Assembly (NCBI GenBank): GCA_013414795.1
Contig: CP058732.1
Coordinates: 2,083,950 to 2,147,949, forward strand
Length of the DNA stretch: 64,000 bases
DNA from: Candidatus Kapaibacterium sp.
Lineage (GTDB): Bacteria; Bacteroidota; Ignavibacteria; Kapaibacteriales; UBA2268
Direction of reading: 5' to 3'
Shown here: one piece after another, positions 9,313-18,363 of the stretch
How positions within the stretch are numbered: the stretch's first letter is position 1
How the letters are laid out: every line of letters begins with the position of its first letter
Position numbers and translations under genes: made by a program
Notes under the pieces: generated by a model
What the model saw: the letters and a program-made list of their open reading frames with translations, nothing else
Told to the model about the DNA's origin: nothing
Database searches by the model: none

Positions 9313-9906
9313 ATGACACATCGAGAGATTTTCGAATGGTTTGAAAAAGAAAAAGAAAAAAATACTCCAATTTATATACCAGAAGAAATTTTCAATCAAA
9401 TAACAGAGGAAATAGCCACAGAATTGGTGCGAAGATTTTCTCGCGATACACTATTATATCTTCCTGAACGCGAAATACACTTTTTTGAGTGGTTAAAAGA
9501 AAAAGACTACGATGTTTGGGAAGATTTGTGGGGCGGTGTCAAGGAAGAACCTTACGTCGTTTCGATTTCATTCTTGCCCTTACTTATTAGAAGATTCGGT
9601 GGTTTTCCAATTTGCGATTTGATGAACAATGTAAATTATTATTTTACCGAAGAAATGATTAACCCAAAAACTTCCCATCTGCTCCTTGAAACTCTACGAG
9701 AGAAATATCTTCAGAATGAAAAATTAACAATTGCCCAAGCCCTTCTTCTGGAAATGTCTGTTGCACCAATCGATATTTGGCATTTCGCCTATTACCACCA
9801 AATTCCCATCTCCGAAGCCAAAAAGGCTGTTGAAGAACTTGTTGAAGACAATCTAATCGTACATTACAAAACAGCAGAAGAATTAGCAAATTTTGTTCAA
9901 TTTTGA
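9313..9906 (+). CDS. hypothetical protein, alpha-helical
   Basis: Not recognised. 197 residues, predicted soluble and mostly helical, rich in Glu, Lys and aromatic residues, with no signal peptide or membrane segment. The middle has WEDLWGGVKEEPYVVSISFLP; the last ~60 residues (IAQALLLEMSVAPIDIWHF, ISEAKKAVEELVEDNLIV) look like a small winged-helix or helical bundle, which is only an impression. A GAGG site 5 nt upstream supports the ATG at 9313 over a GTG at 9307. The stop lies 8 nt before pyk, so the two are probably co-transcribed. Confidence 0.75.
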   Translation: MTHREIFEWFEKEKEKNTPIYIPEEIFNQITEEIATELVRRFSRDTLLYLPEREIHFFEWLKEKDYDVWEDLWGGVKEEPYVVSISFLPLLIRRFGGFPICDLMNNVNYYFTEEMINPKTSHLLLETLREKYLQNEKLTIAQALLLEMSVAPIDIWHFAYYHQIPISEAKKAVEELVEDNLIVHYKTAEELANFVQF

Positions 9907-9914
9907 TACATTTT

Positions 9915-11342
9915 ATGAAAATCAAAAATGCGAAGGCAAAAATAATTTCGACAATTGGACCAGCAACTGAATCAGTCGACAAAATTGTCCAAATGATTGA
10001 AAAAGGAATGGATGTTGCCCGCCTGAATTTTTCACACAACATCCATTCCAAGTATAAAGAGATTATAGACAATATTCGAAACGCAAGCAAAAAAACTGGG
10101 AAAGAAATTGCAATTTTACAAGATTTGCAAGGGCCCAAAATTCGTATTGGATTAGTTGAAAACGACGCTGTTGAAATCAAAAACGGCGGACAATTAATAA
10201 TTACAACCGAGGAGATACCAATTGGTAACGATAAAATCGTTTCGACAAACCACAAAGCTCTGCCTTCCGAGGTGAAACCCGGAATGACTATTTTGTTGGA
10301 TGATGGATACATTATTCTTGTGGCAGAAAAAGTTACCGACAAAGAAATCGTCTGCAAAGTTCAGAAAGGCGGTTTGCTGAAAAGCAAAAAGGGAATTGTT
10401 GTTCCGGGGACTAAGTCCCAAGCCCCGTCGATAACAGAAAAAGATATCGAAGACCTAAAATTTGGTCTAGAAAATGGAATTGATTTGGTAGCGCTTTCTT
10501 TTGTCCGTTCCGAGAAGGATATAATCGAACTACGGGCAATGATGAAAGTTCTGGGCAAAGTTTTACCAATCATCGCAAAAATCGAAAGAGCAGAAGCAAT
10601 CGAAAGCATCGACAATATAATCCAAGAAGCCGATGGTATTATGGTTGCCCGTGGTGATTTAGGCTTGGAACTTGACGCCGAGAAAGTCCCAATCGTTCAA
10701 AAAGAAATCATTCGAAAATGTAGATATTACGGAAAACCAGTAATAATTGCTACGCAAATTCTCGAATCTATGATAAACAATCCCCGACCAACCAGAGCCG
10801 AAGCCAGCGATGTTGCAAATGCAGTCCTCGACGGTGCCGACGCTTTAATGCTTAGCGCAGAGACAAGCGTAGGCTCTTATCCAATCGAGGCAGTAGACTA
10901 TATGAACAGAATTATTTTGGAAGCAGAAAGAGTGGAATTCCAATCTAATCAGTTTCAAAAAGATTTGGTATTCCATTCCTCACAAATTTTCGACGCTATT
11001 GCCAATGCTTCAACATTACTTGCGGAGCAAATCAAAGCGAATGGTATCGTTGCCCTAACTCAAAATGGTTTCACAGCGATTAATATCGCCAAATACAGAC
11101 CCAAAATTCCAATTTTCGCTTTCACTGAAAGAATCGAAACTGTACGAAAATTAGCCTACGTTTGGGGAATAGAAAGTTTTCTTTTCCCCCACACAGACGA
11201 CAAAGCAAAAATTGATGATGTCGTTGCTTTTATCAAGAAAAACAAAATTGGAAAGACTGGTGATAAATTCGTAGTCGCAACTTGCGCACCCAGTGCTTCA
11301 CTCAAAAGCGAGAATTCGATTAGAATTATTGAAATTCCTTAA
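9915..11342 (+). CDS. pyk: pyruvate kinase
   Basis: 475 residues, standard bacterial pyruvate kinase, transferring phosphate from phosphoenolpyruvate to ADP in the last step of glycolysis. The N-terminus AKIISTIGPATES and the RLNFSHN motif are typical. The catalytic signature reads IIAKIERAEAI with the active-site lysine, followed by the metal-binding MVARGDLGLEL. The C-terminal allosteric domain (about residues 350-475) is present. An in-frame TTG at 9903 would add four residues, but the ATG at 9915 fits the family. It follows a hypothetical gene closely and converges with mdh. Confidence 0.95.
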   Translation: MKIKNAKAKIISTIGPATESVDKIVQMIEKGMDVARLNFSHNIHSKYKEIIDNIRNASKKTGKEIAILQDLQGPKIRIGLVENDAVEIKNGGQLIITTEEIPIGNDKIVSTNHKALPSEVKPGMTILLDDGYIILVAEKVTDKEIVCKVQKGGLLKSKKGIVVPGTKSQAPSITEKDIEDLKFGLENGIDLVALSFVRSEKDIIELRAMMKVLGKVLPIIAKIERAEAIESIDNIIQEADGIMVARGDLGLELDAEKVPIVQKEIIRKCRYYGKPVIIATQILESMINNPRPTRAEASDVANAVLDGADALMLSAETSVGSYPIEAVDYMNRIILEAERVEFQSNQFQKDLVFHSSQIFDAIANASTLLAEQIKANGIVALTQNGFTAINIAKYRPKIPIFAFTERIETVRKLAYVWGIESFLFPHTDDKAKIDDVVAFIKKNKIGKTGDKFVVATCAPSASLKSENSIRIIEIP

Positions 11343-11381
11343 AACGACGACAAAAGATCTTCTCTCGGAGTTAATATGAAA

Positions 11382-11403
11382 ACAAGGGGCAAAAGCCCCT
11401 TGT
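11382..11403 (-). terminator. rho-independent terminator of mdh (possibly bidirectional)
   Basis: ACAAGGGGC-AAAA-GCCCCTTGT is a perfect 9-bp hairpin 27 nt past the mdh stop. On the minus strand it is followed by TTTC, a short T run. It lies between the convergent pyk and mdh genes and may end both transcripts. Confidence 0.7.
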
Positions 11404-11429
11404 CATTAAACAGCAGAAAGTGGAAATGA

Positions 11430-12365
11430 TTACTTATTAATTAATTGCATACCTTCTTGAATCACTTTTCGTACGTGTTCAACAGATTTATGCAACAAAG
11501 CCTTTTCTTCCTCATTCAACTTCAATTCAATAACCTTTTCACAGCCGTTCTTTCCAAGAATAACTGGAACACCAACCACGACATCGCTATAGCCATACTC
11601 TCCCTCGAGCATAACAGAGCACGGCAGAATTCGCTTTTGGTCCTTAACAATCGACTCGACCATTTGAACAACTGCAGCAGCAGGAGCATAATAGGCACTA
11701 CCAGTTTTAAGATACGAAACAATTTCACCACCGCCACCAGCAGTCCTTTTGACTATTGCTTCGAGTCTGTCCGGGGGAATTAAATCCGTTACTGGAATTC
11801 CAGCAACAGTTGTATACCTTGGCAATGGGACCATAGTATCTCCGTGTCCACCAAGGATTAAGCCTTGAATGTCTTGCATCGAAACGCCAAGTTCCATTGA
11901 AATGAATGCACGGTAGCGGGCTGTATCCAAAATTCCAGCCATACCAAACATTCTGCTTCTTGGCAAACCAGTGAGTTTCATAGCGAGGTAGGTCATTACA
12001 TCGAGCGGATTTGAAACAATAATATAATACGCATTTGGCGAATATTGAAATGCTTGTTTAATACAAGAAGAAACAATTTCTGCGTTTGCAATCAACAAAT
12101 CGTCGCGGGACATTCCTGGTTTCCGCGCCATTCCAGCGGTTTGAATAACAATATCAGAGTCTTTAGTGGCTTCGTAAGAATTTACACCAAAGATTTTTGA
12201 ATCAGAGCCCATAATCGGCATAGACTCGTACATATCGAGCGCCTTTCCTTGCGGAATTCCTTCGAGAATGTCCACTAAATAGATTTCATTTGCCAATTCC
12301 GCATTGGCAAGTAATTGTGCTGTTGTTGCGCCCACATTTCCGGCGCCAATGACTGTTATTTTCAT
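11430..12365 (-). CDS. mdh: malate dehydrogenase
   Basis: 311 residues of the LDH-like malate dehydrogenase group, oxidising malate to oxaloacetate with NAD. The NAD-binding GAGNVGATTAQ opens the protein. The mobile loop ARKPGMSRDDLL has Arg where lactate dehydrogenases have Gln, which marks malate specificity. The catalytic His lies in GGHGDTMVPLPR, and Asp in the ILDTARYRAFI segment. The ATG at 12365 is chosen because GAGG lies 6 nt upstream; another ATG at 12371 is possible. It lies downstream of citrate synthase on the same strand but a terminator separates them. Confidence 0.94.
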   Translation of the reverse strand: MKITVIGAGNVGATTAQLLANAELANEIYLVDILEGIPQGKALDMYESMPIMGSDSKIFGVNSYEATKDSDIVIQTAGMARKPGMSRDDLLIANAEIVSSCIKQAFQYSPNAYYIIVSNPLDVMTYLAMKLTGLPRSRMFGMAGILDTARYRAFISMELGVSMQDIQGLILGGHGDTMVPLPRYTTVAGIPVTDLIPPDRLEAIVKRTAGGGGEIVSYLKTGSAYYAPAAAVVQMVESIVKDQKRILPCSVMLEGEYGYSDVVVGVPVILGKNGCEKVIELKLNEEEKALLHKSVEHVRKVIQEGMQLINK

Positions 12366-12396
12366 ATTCATCCTCACAAAGTTTAACAAACAAAAA

Positions 12397-12418
12397 GCCC
12401 ACGAGGAGACTCGTGGGC
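12397..12418 (-). terminator. rho-independent terminator after citrate synthase
   Basis: On the minus strand GCCCACGAG-TCTC-CTCGTGGGC is a perfect 9-bp stem followed by TTTTTG, 7 nt past the citrate synthase stop. It separates that gene from mdh. Confidence 0.85.
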
Positions 12419-12425
12419 AGAAAAA

Positions 12426-13709
12426 TTAACTAGCGGCTTCAACAATTTTACGATAACTGGCAGTAGTCAAGGACTTCGGTCGGGTAATGGGATACCCCAT
12501 CGCTCTGGCAACAACTGCTTGAGAGCAAATACCAAGCGCACGGGAAATGCTGAACAATACTGTGTAATAACTAAACTCGGTCATACCGTAATGGTAAATA
12601 GTTGCACCAGAGGCTGCATCAACATTTGGCCAAGGATCTTTAATCTTTTGCACCTGCTTCAAAACATTTGGCACGACTTCGTAAACCCGTACAACGGTCT
12701 TGAAGATTGGGTCTTCTGGGAAGTATTTCTTTCCGAATTCTAGGAACGCATCGAATCTTGGGTCGGTAATTCTCAAGACAGCGTGACCGTAACCGGGAAT
12801 GACACGCCCAGAGTTCAAGGTCTCCCAAGCGTATTTTTCTAATTCTTCGTGGGTTGGGACTCCACCAAATTTTTCAACTACACCAATAATCCAAGCAAGA
12901 CATTCTTGATTGGCTAAACCGTGAAGTGGACCAGCAAGACCATTCAATCCGCCCGAAAGAGCATAATATAGGTCGGACAAAGCAGAATTAATAGTCGCAG
13001 CGGAAAATGCACTAACGTTTCCGCCTTCGTGGTCGCAGTGCAAAGTAAAGTATAGTCTCATCAATTTAGTCAATTCTTCATTTGGGTCTGGCAAGCCAAT
13101 CATATGGACAAAATTCTTAGCCCAGTCGGCAGTTTTGTCGCTTTCGATTCTTGGTCCTTTATTGAAACGCTTACGATAGACATAAGCACCAATTGCTGGC
13201 AATTTGGCAATGATATTGATTAAATCGTCGTAGGTTGCTTCCCAATATTCTTCCTTTTTCATTCCTTGGGCGTAACGCTTAGCAAATACCGACTCGCGTT
13301 GCATAACAAGAATTGCAGTGTTGAACATTGTCATCGGGTGTGAATCGGCTGGCATTGTGTCGAGAACTTGCCAAACGTAGTCTGGTACTTCCTCGTGGGC
13401 TTTTAATTCAGCCTGCAAATCCTTCAATTCCTCGGGAGTCGGAAGTTCACCAGTAAGAAGAAGCCAGAGAATTTCCTCGGGCCATTTGTCGAACAAATAT
13501 TTTAGTTCAATCCCACGAATAATCAACCCTTTGTCTGGTGGAACCTCGCTCGTATCGCAAACCAAGCACTTGACGCCGCGCATTCCACCGTATGCTTGTG
13601 CAAGAGTAACTTGGGAAACGACTTTGTCGCCATATTGCTTAACAAATGATTGAATTTCTTGACGCAAAGGTGGGAAAATTTGCGCCAATTTTTCTTTTAA
13701 CATTGACAT
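12426..13709 (-). CDS. gltA: citrate synthase, eukaryote-like type
   Basis: 427 residues, longer than the ~370-residue form of many bacteria and resembling mitochondrial citrate synthase, a type also known in Geobacter. It condenses acetyl-CoA and oxaloacetate at the entry of the TCA cycle. The three catalytic residues are visible: His in GPLHGLANQE, His in PGYGHAVLR and Asp in NVDAASG. The conserved HCDHEGGNVSAF stretch and the SxxAxGICSQ C-terminal region also fit. AGGTG precedes the ATG. A hairpin terminator directly follows the gene. Confidence 0.93.
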   Translation of the reverse strand: MSMLKEKLAQIFPPLRQEIQSFVKQYGDKVVSQVTLAQAYGGMRGVKCLVCDTSEVPPDKGLIIRGIELKYLFDKWPEEILWLLLTGELPTPEELKDLQAELKAHEEVPDYVWQVLDTMPADSHPMTMFNTAILVMQRESVFAKRYAQGMKKEEYWEATYDDLINIIAKLPAIGAYVYRKRFNKGPRIESDKTADWAKNFVHMIGLPDPNEELTKLMRLYFTLHCDHEGGNVSAFSAATINSALSDLYYALSGGLNGLAGPLHGLANQECLAWIIGVVEKFGGVPTHEELEKYAWETLNSGRVIPGYGHAVLRITDPRFDAFLEFGKKYFPEDPIFKTVVRVYEVVPNVLKQVQKIKDPWPNVDAASGATIYHYGMTEFSYYTVLFSISRALGICSQAVVARAMGYPITRPKSLTTASYRKIVEAAS

Positions 13710-13941
13710 AACGCACCTAAAATTTTGTTAGTAATACTTCCTATTAAAACTCTCATTAAGAGAGCAAATGCAAATTAGTAAATAAAAGTTTACTTGAACA
13801 AGAAAAAATTTAAAAACAAAATAATAATTAAAATCTGTATAAAAAGTGTTTTAAATTTAGGCTTGACTAAAATTTTTTCTTATGATTTTCGTTTAAAAAT
13901 TTTTTCAAATTCTTATGTTTTATTAAGAAAAGGGTGCTTGT

Positions 13942-14556
13942 ATGAAAAACAATTTCAAAAAATTGATAATTCTTGGCTTAAACTTAATTTTCCTTGCGAC
14001 GCTAAGTTCACTTGCCCAAAATACTTACAACCTCGACGTTGCTAAAAGCAATATCAAATGGATTGGCAAAAAGTTCCTTGGAGCACATTGGGGTTGGGTT
14101 AACTTTAAATCCGGTAATATCTCTTATGATGGAACCAAGATAACTTCTGGAGAATTTGAAGTCGATATGACCTCGATACGGAATGAGGATTTGAAGGATA
14201 AAGATTTGAATGCAAAGTTGGTTGGGCATTTAAAAAGCGACGACTTTTTCTCAGTGGCAAAATTTCCAACTGCAAAGTTTGTCATTACACATTCAACTCC
14301 ATTAAAAGCCAGCAAAGCCGGCGAACCAAACATTGCAATCACCGGGAAAATGACAATAAAAGGGATTACCCAAACAATATCTTTCCCAGCAACAATTAAA
14401 GCAGACGGTAATAAAATAACCGCAAAAGCAACATTAGAATTAGACAGAACAAAATTCGATGTTCGATATGGCTCTGGTTCATTCTTTGATAATCTTGGGG
14501 ATAATGTAATCTACGACAATTTCACTCTTGAACTTAACCTTACTTTCAATAAATAA
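13942..14556 (+). CDS. YceI-family periplasmic protein
   Basis: 204 residues with a signal peptide (MKNNFKKLIILGLNLIFLATLSSLAQ) and one YceI-like lipocalin-type beta-barrel over the rest. Family landmarks are YNLDVAKSNIKWIGKK, a DLxDxxLNAKLVGHLKSDDFF stretch, and KMTIKGITQTISFP. YceI proteins hold an isoprenoid chain in E. coli homologues; the ligand here is unknown. The ATG follows an AAAGGGTG site. The gene stands alone in a 230-nt gap on each side: upstream holds only AT-rich promoter-like DNA, downstream a probable terminator. Confidence 0.88.
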   Translation: MKNNFKKLIILGLNLIFLATLSSLAQNTYNLDVAKSNIKWIGKKFLGAHWGWVNFKSGNISYDGTKITSGEFEVDMTSIRNEDLKDKDLNAKLVGHLKSDDFFSVAKFPTAKFVITHSTPLKASKAGEPNIAITGKMTIKGITQTISFPATIKADGNKITAKATLELDRTKFDVRYGSGSFFDNLGDNVIYDNFTLELNLTFNK

Positions 14557-14616
14557 CTTGAAAGAAAATTCAAGAATTTGATAATTAATTATTATTTGCT
14601 AAACAAAAATTTAGAG

Positions 14617-14639
14617 AATGGGGGCTAACAGCCCTCATT
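14617..14639 (+). terminator. probable terminator after the YceI gene
   Basis: AATGGGGGCT-AAC-AGCCCTCATT forms a 10-bp stem with one G-T mispair, followed by TTGGTTT, 60 nt after the YceI stop. The T tract is poor, so confidence is moderate. Confidence 0.45.
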
Positions 14640-14788
14640 TGGTTTAATTCATAACTACTTGATATTGAAGCAATTAAATTCAACCTTCAATTCTCAGTAT
14701 CACTCAATTATCCAAATCGAAAATTTTTTTCTGAAAAATAATATTTCTATTTTTTTATTATTTTGCGAATAGTAAAATTTAGAAAATT

Positions 14789-15049
14789 ATGTTAAGCCCG
14801 GAAGAATTAGAAAAACTGCAAGAGTTTGGAAAAATCTTTGAACATTCAGATGATATAGTTGCATTATCGGACGGAAGCGGAAAATTGTTATATATCAATA
14901 AATCTGGTTGAAAGTTTTTAAAAATCGAAGATAATTTAAAGGAATTACCTTTTTGTTTCAATGCTTTTCATTGTACCATTCTGGAACAAATACCCGAATA
15001 TTGTCCCGGGAAAGAACTTTCCGCCGAAAGAATACCAAATCTCTTTCAA
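14789..15049 (+). pseudogene. interrupted 5' PAS-coding segment of the sensor kinase gene
   Basis: From the ATG at 14789 the frame encodes MLSPEELEKLQEFGKIFEHS and then a PAS-like start (IVALSDGSGKLLYINKSG). It stops at TGA, codon 41 (14909-14911), and continues open in the same frame into the kinase at 15050. After the stop it reads KFLKIEDN and then a CFNAFHC...YCPG segment typical of PAS domains. The fold therefore spans the stop. TGA where TGG (Trp) would fit suggests a nonsense mutation or an assembly error. Confidence 0.6.
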
Positions 15050-18000
15050 ATGATTACAAAGGTTGGTGATGAAATTTTTAAACTTAATTGTACACCAGTT
15101 TACAACGGTACAAATGAAATCAGATACATTGTCCATATTGCGAAAAACGAAACCGAAAGTTACAAGAGGGAGAGAAAGCTTTTACACACCAATAGTCTTC
15201 TCAAAGCCATTAGAAACTTCAATCAATTTATTTTTGTTGAAAAGGAACCCAACAGAATCCTCGACGAAGCCTGTCAAATACTCTATCAGACGCAAAATTA
15301 CATTTTTGTGGGATTATTAACTGCCAAAGATACTCCTTTCGAAAAAGATGTTTACTATTATTCCAAATACAACATTGAATTAAAAAATTTTGAAAATAAT
15401 CAGATTGAAATATACCTCCATTTTAAAGAAAAAGCAGGGGAGCAAATTAAAATTTATGCAAAACTACCCCAGTTTGAACGAAAAGTCGAAATCCACGAGG
15501 AAATTTATGAAAATGAAAAATTCATTATAATTTTAATTCCAATCTTTTATAAAAAACTTAATTTTGGGCACCTTGTTGTTTCAAGCACACAATTCCAAGT
15601 TGATGAAGAAGAAATTGCTTTTCTCCAAGAATTTGCAGACGATTTGGCACTTGCTCTATATTCGATTTTTTCAGAACAAGAAAAAGAAAAACTCGAAGAG
15701 ACTGTTCGCGAGCGAGAACGCTTTTATTACACACTATTAAGCAATCTTCCCGGATTTGTCTACCGGTGTCGGAACGATAGATACTGGACAATGGAGTACC
15801 TTAGCGACAACTTTTACAAAATTACTGGTTATAGACCGGAAGAAGTCATTGGAAATAAAGTTCTTTCTTTTAATGACTTAATTCATAAAGACCATCAAGA
15901 ACGACTTTGGGTTAAGTGGCAAATTTTACTACGCAAGCGTCAAGTGTTTGAAGATGAGTACCCAATCGTTACCAAAAGTGGTGAAATTCGATGGGTTTAC
16001 GAACAAGGTTGTGGGGTTTATGACGAAAATGGTAATGTTGTTGCGCTCGAAGGTTACATTACCGATATTACTCCACGAAAGAAATTGGAAGAGCAAATAA
16101 TTGAAAGCGAAAGAAAATACAGAGCCCTTTTCGAAGAATCTGCTGATGGTATATTTTTAATGTCAGCCGATACTTTTATTGATTGCAATCTTTCGGCATT
16201 AAAGATGTTCCGTTGCGAACGAAAAGATATTATTGGAAAACCCCCCTACGAATTTTCACCTCCGTTTCAACCTGACGGACAACCTTCAAAAAAGAAAGCG
16301 ATTGAACTAATCAACCGGGCATATAAAGGCGAAACCATTCGATTTGAATGGCTCCACAAAACATTGGACGGGGTTGAATTTGAATGCGAAGTGTCTTTAA
16401 ACAAAATTTCTTATGGTAAAAAATCATACATCCTTGCCATAGTTCGGGACATCTCAGAACAAAAGAAATCTTACTACGAAATTCTTAAATTTGCAAAAAC
16501 ACTCGATTCTATTGGGGAAGCGGTATCTATTACCGACCTTTCAAATAAATTTATTTACGTCAATAAAGCGTTTGAAAACCTTTACGGATATACATCTGAA
16601 GAAATTTTAGGGAAAAACTTTCTGGTTATTCGTGCCCAAGAATCACTTAACCCAGAAATTGAAAAATCGATGTTTGAAGCTCTCTCAAAAAATCAAGTCT
16701 GGCGCGGTGAACTTTGGAACAAAGACAAGAATGGAAGGAAGTTCAAAGTGCACTTGACAGCAAATATTATTTTAGACGACAACGGAAAACCCATTGGATA
16801 CGTTGGTGTTGCTATTGACTTGACAGAGAAAATTAAAATGCAAAAAGCCCTGGAAGAAAGCGAAGAACGATATAGAACGCTCGTTTCCTCAATGCTCGTT
16901 TCCTCAATATATGATATTGTATATACTCTTGATACTCAACATAGGCATAATTGGATTTTCGGAAAATGGGCTCAAAATTATGGCTTAACCGAGGAAACAA
17001 TCCTTGGCAAAACTGCAATAGAGATTCTTGGTGAAGAAGACGGAAAAATTCATATCGAAATGCAAGAGCGTTGTTTAAAGGGGGAAAGCATTGTTTACGA
17101 ATGGTCCAGAACTCTTGGAAAAGATACATTCTACTTTCAAACTCACATTTCGCCTATTAGAAATAGTAAAGGAGAAATTATTGGAATTGCCGGTATTGGA
17201 CGTGATATTACAAAACTCAAAAAATTGGAATTGGAATTAGTAAAATTTTATCAAATTGTTGAACAGACACCAACTGGTGTTTTCATTCTGGAACCAGACG
17301 GGCTAATAACTTTTGTCAACAGAAGCTTAGAAAAAATTTTAGATGTTAATAGAAACGAAGTTGTCAATCATAAAATTTCCGAAATACATTCCAAAATCTT
17401 TCCAGAAAACTATTTCAAAGAGTTAATTAATAAAGTTGAGAAGGAAGGTGCCGAAAGTATTGAACTCAACATTAAAACCAAAAAATCAAATGAAATATGG
17501 GTTAAAATACATTTTTCCCCAATCTTCAACGATAATGGGCAACTCGTAAATTTAGTGGGGTTATTAAATGATATTACTAAAGAAAAAGAATACATCGCCG
17601 AACTTCAAAGGGCAAAAGAGAAGGCAGAAGAATTGAGTGCATTGAAAACATATTTATTAATAAATTTTAGCCACGAATTTCGCACCCCGTTGAATGGTAT
17701 TCTCGGTTGGTCGCAAGTTCTTAAAGAAGAACGAAATGAACCAGAAATTCAAGAAATAGCAAATTATATATTTCAAAGTGGAACAAAGCTTTTGGAAACT
17801 GTAAATTATATAATTGATTATTCTCGAATCGAAACGGGGTTTCTTAAAATCCAAGCCTCGGTTTTTGATATTGTGGACACAGTGCGCGAAATTACTAATT
17901 CTATTAAGGAACAATTTAAGGATAAAAATTTGTTGGTTAAATTTGACTCGGAACCCGACTCAATAATTGTCGAAACTGACGAATATATGGTCCGTGCCAT

Positions 18001-18355
18001 TGTGCACGCAATTGTTCACAATGCTTTCAAATTTACTCGCCAAGGGGAAATTAATATTATCTTACAAAAGAAAATTGATGAAAACAATCTGGAACAAGTC
18101 GAAATTGTAGTTTCCGACACTGGCATTGGAATACCAGAAGACCAAATTGATTTGATTTGGACAGATTTCTACCAGATTAGCCAAGGTTTATCGAGAGAAT
18201 TCGAAGGGCAAGGCTTGGGTCTTTCGATTGCCAAGAAATTTATCGAAAAGTTGAATGGTAAAATCTTTGTAAAAAGTGAATTGGGCAAAGGCAGTACTTT
18301 CACAATCCTAATCCCTGCAAATCATTTCAATTCAATAAATGCTACAGATAATTAG
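15050..18355 (+). CDS. multi-PAS hybrid-type sensor histidine kinase
   Basis: 1101 residues from the first ATG after an in-frame TGA; the original gene probably began at 14789. No membrane segment is seen, so it is probably cytoplasmic. In order: the end of a PAS domain, a GAF domain (about 30-205), five PAS domains (about 222-345, 350-475, 478-605, 605-730 and 735-855), a dimerisation/phosphoacceptor domain with His875 in NFSHEFRTPLNGILGW, and an ATPase domain with the N box HNAFKF, DTGIGIP and GQGLGLSIAK. All catalytic boxes are intact. It is followed after 8 nt by a response regulator. A 15-bp tandem duplication lies in the fourth complete PAS. The signal sensed is unknown. Confidence 0.85.
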   Translation: MITKVGDEIFKLNCTPVYNGTNEIRYIVHIAKNETESYKRERKLLHTNSLLKAIRNFNQFIFVEKEPNRILDEACQILYQTQNYIFVGLLTAKDTPFEKDVYYYSKYNIELKNFENNQIEIYLHFKEKAGEQIKIYAKLPQFERKVEIHEEIYENEKFIIILIPIFYKKLNFGHLVVSSTQFQVDEEEIAFLQEFADDLALALYSIFSEQEKEKLEETVRERERFYYTLLSNLPGFVYRCRNDRYWTMEYLSDNFYKITGYRPEEVIGNKVLSFNDLIHKDHQERLWVKWQILLRKRQVFEDEYPIVTKSGEIRWVYEQGCGVYDENGNVVALEGYITDITPRKKLEEQIIESERKYRALFEESADGIFLMSADTFIDCNLSALKMFRCERKDIIGKPPYEFSPPFQPDGQPSKKKAIELINRAYKGETIRFEWLHKTLDGVEFECEVSLNKISYGKKSYILAIVRDISEQKKSYYEILKFAKTLDSIGEAVSITDLSNKFIYVNKAFENLYGYTSEEILGKNFLVIRAQESLNPEIEKSMFEALSKNQVWRGELWNKDKNGRKFKVHLTANIILDDNGKPIGYVGVAIDLTEKIKMQKALEESEERYRTLVSSMLVSSIYDIVYTLDTQHRHNWIFGKWAQNYGLTEETILGKTAIEILGEEDGKIHIEMQERCLKGESIVYEWSRTLGKDTFYFQTHISPIRNSKGEIIGIAGIGRDITKLKKLELELVKFYQIVEQTPTGVFILEPDGLITFVNRSLEKILDVNRNEVVNHKISEIHSKIFPENYFKELINKVEKEGAESIELNIKTKKSNEIWVKIHFSPIFNDNGQLVNLVGLLNDITKEKEYIAELQRAKEKAEELSALKTYLLINFSHEFRTPLNGILGWSQVLKEERNEPEIQEIANYIFQSGTKLLETVNYIIDYSRIETGFLKIQASVFDIVDTVREITNSIKEQFKDKNLLVKFDSEPDSIIVETDEYMVRAIVHAIVHNAFKFTRQGEINIILQKKIDENNLEQVEIVVSDTGIGIPEDQIDLIWTDFYQISQGLSREFEGQGLGLSIAKKFIEKLNGKIFVKSELGKGSTFTILIPANHFNSINATDN
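16879..16908 (+). repeat. 15-bp perfect tandem duplication in the kinase gene
   Basis: GCTCGTTTCCTCAAT occurs twice back to back (16879-16893 and 16894-16908). It keeps the frame and gives LVSSMLVSSI in a PAS domain, five residues more than expected. It looks recent because the copies are identical. Confidence 0.85.
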
Positions 18356-18363
18356 GAGGCGGT

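Noticed and set aside
9659-10357. Long open frame antisense to the hypothetical gene and pyk
   Set aside because: Lies across two confident genes on the other strand and has no recognised domain or ribosome binding site.
13710-13941. Possible small RNA or gene between citrate synthase and the YceI gene
   Set aside because: Only AT-rich DNA with no stable hairpin or credible frame; treated as promoter region.
14909-14911. Selenocysteine or recoded TGA in the kinase
   Set aside because: No SECIS-like hairpin seen just downstream, the PAS position does not call for Sec, and TGA is an ordinary stop in other genes such as hutH and mdh neighbours.
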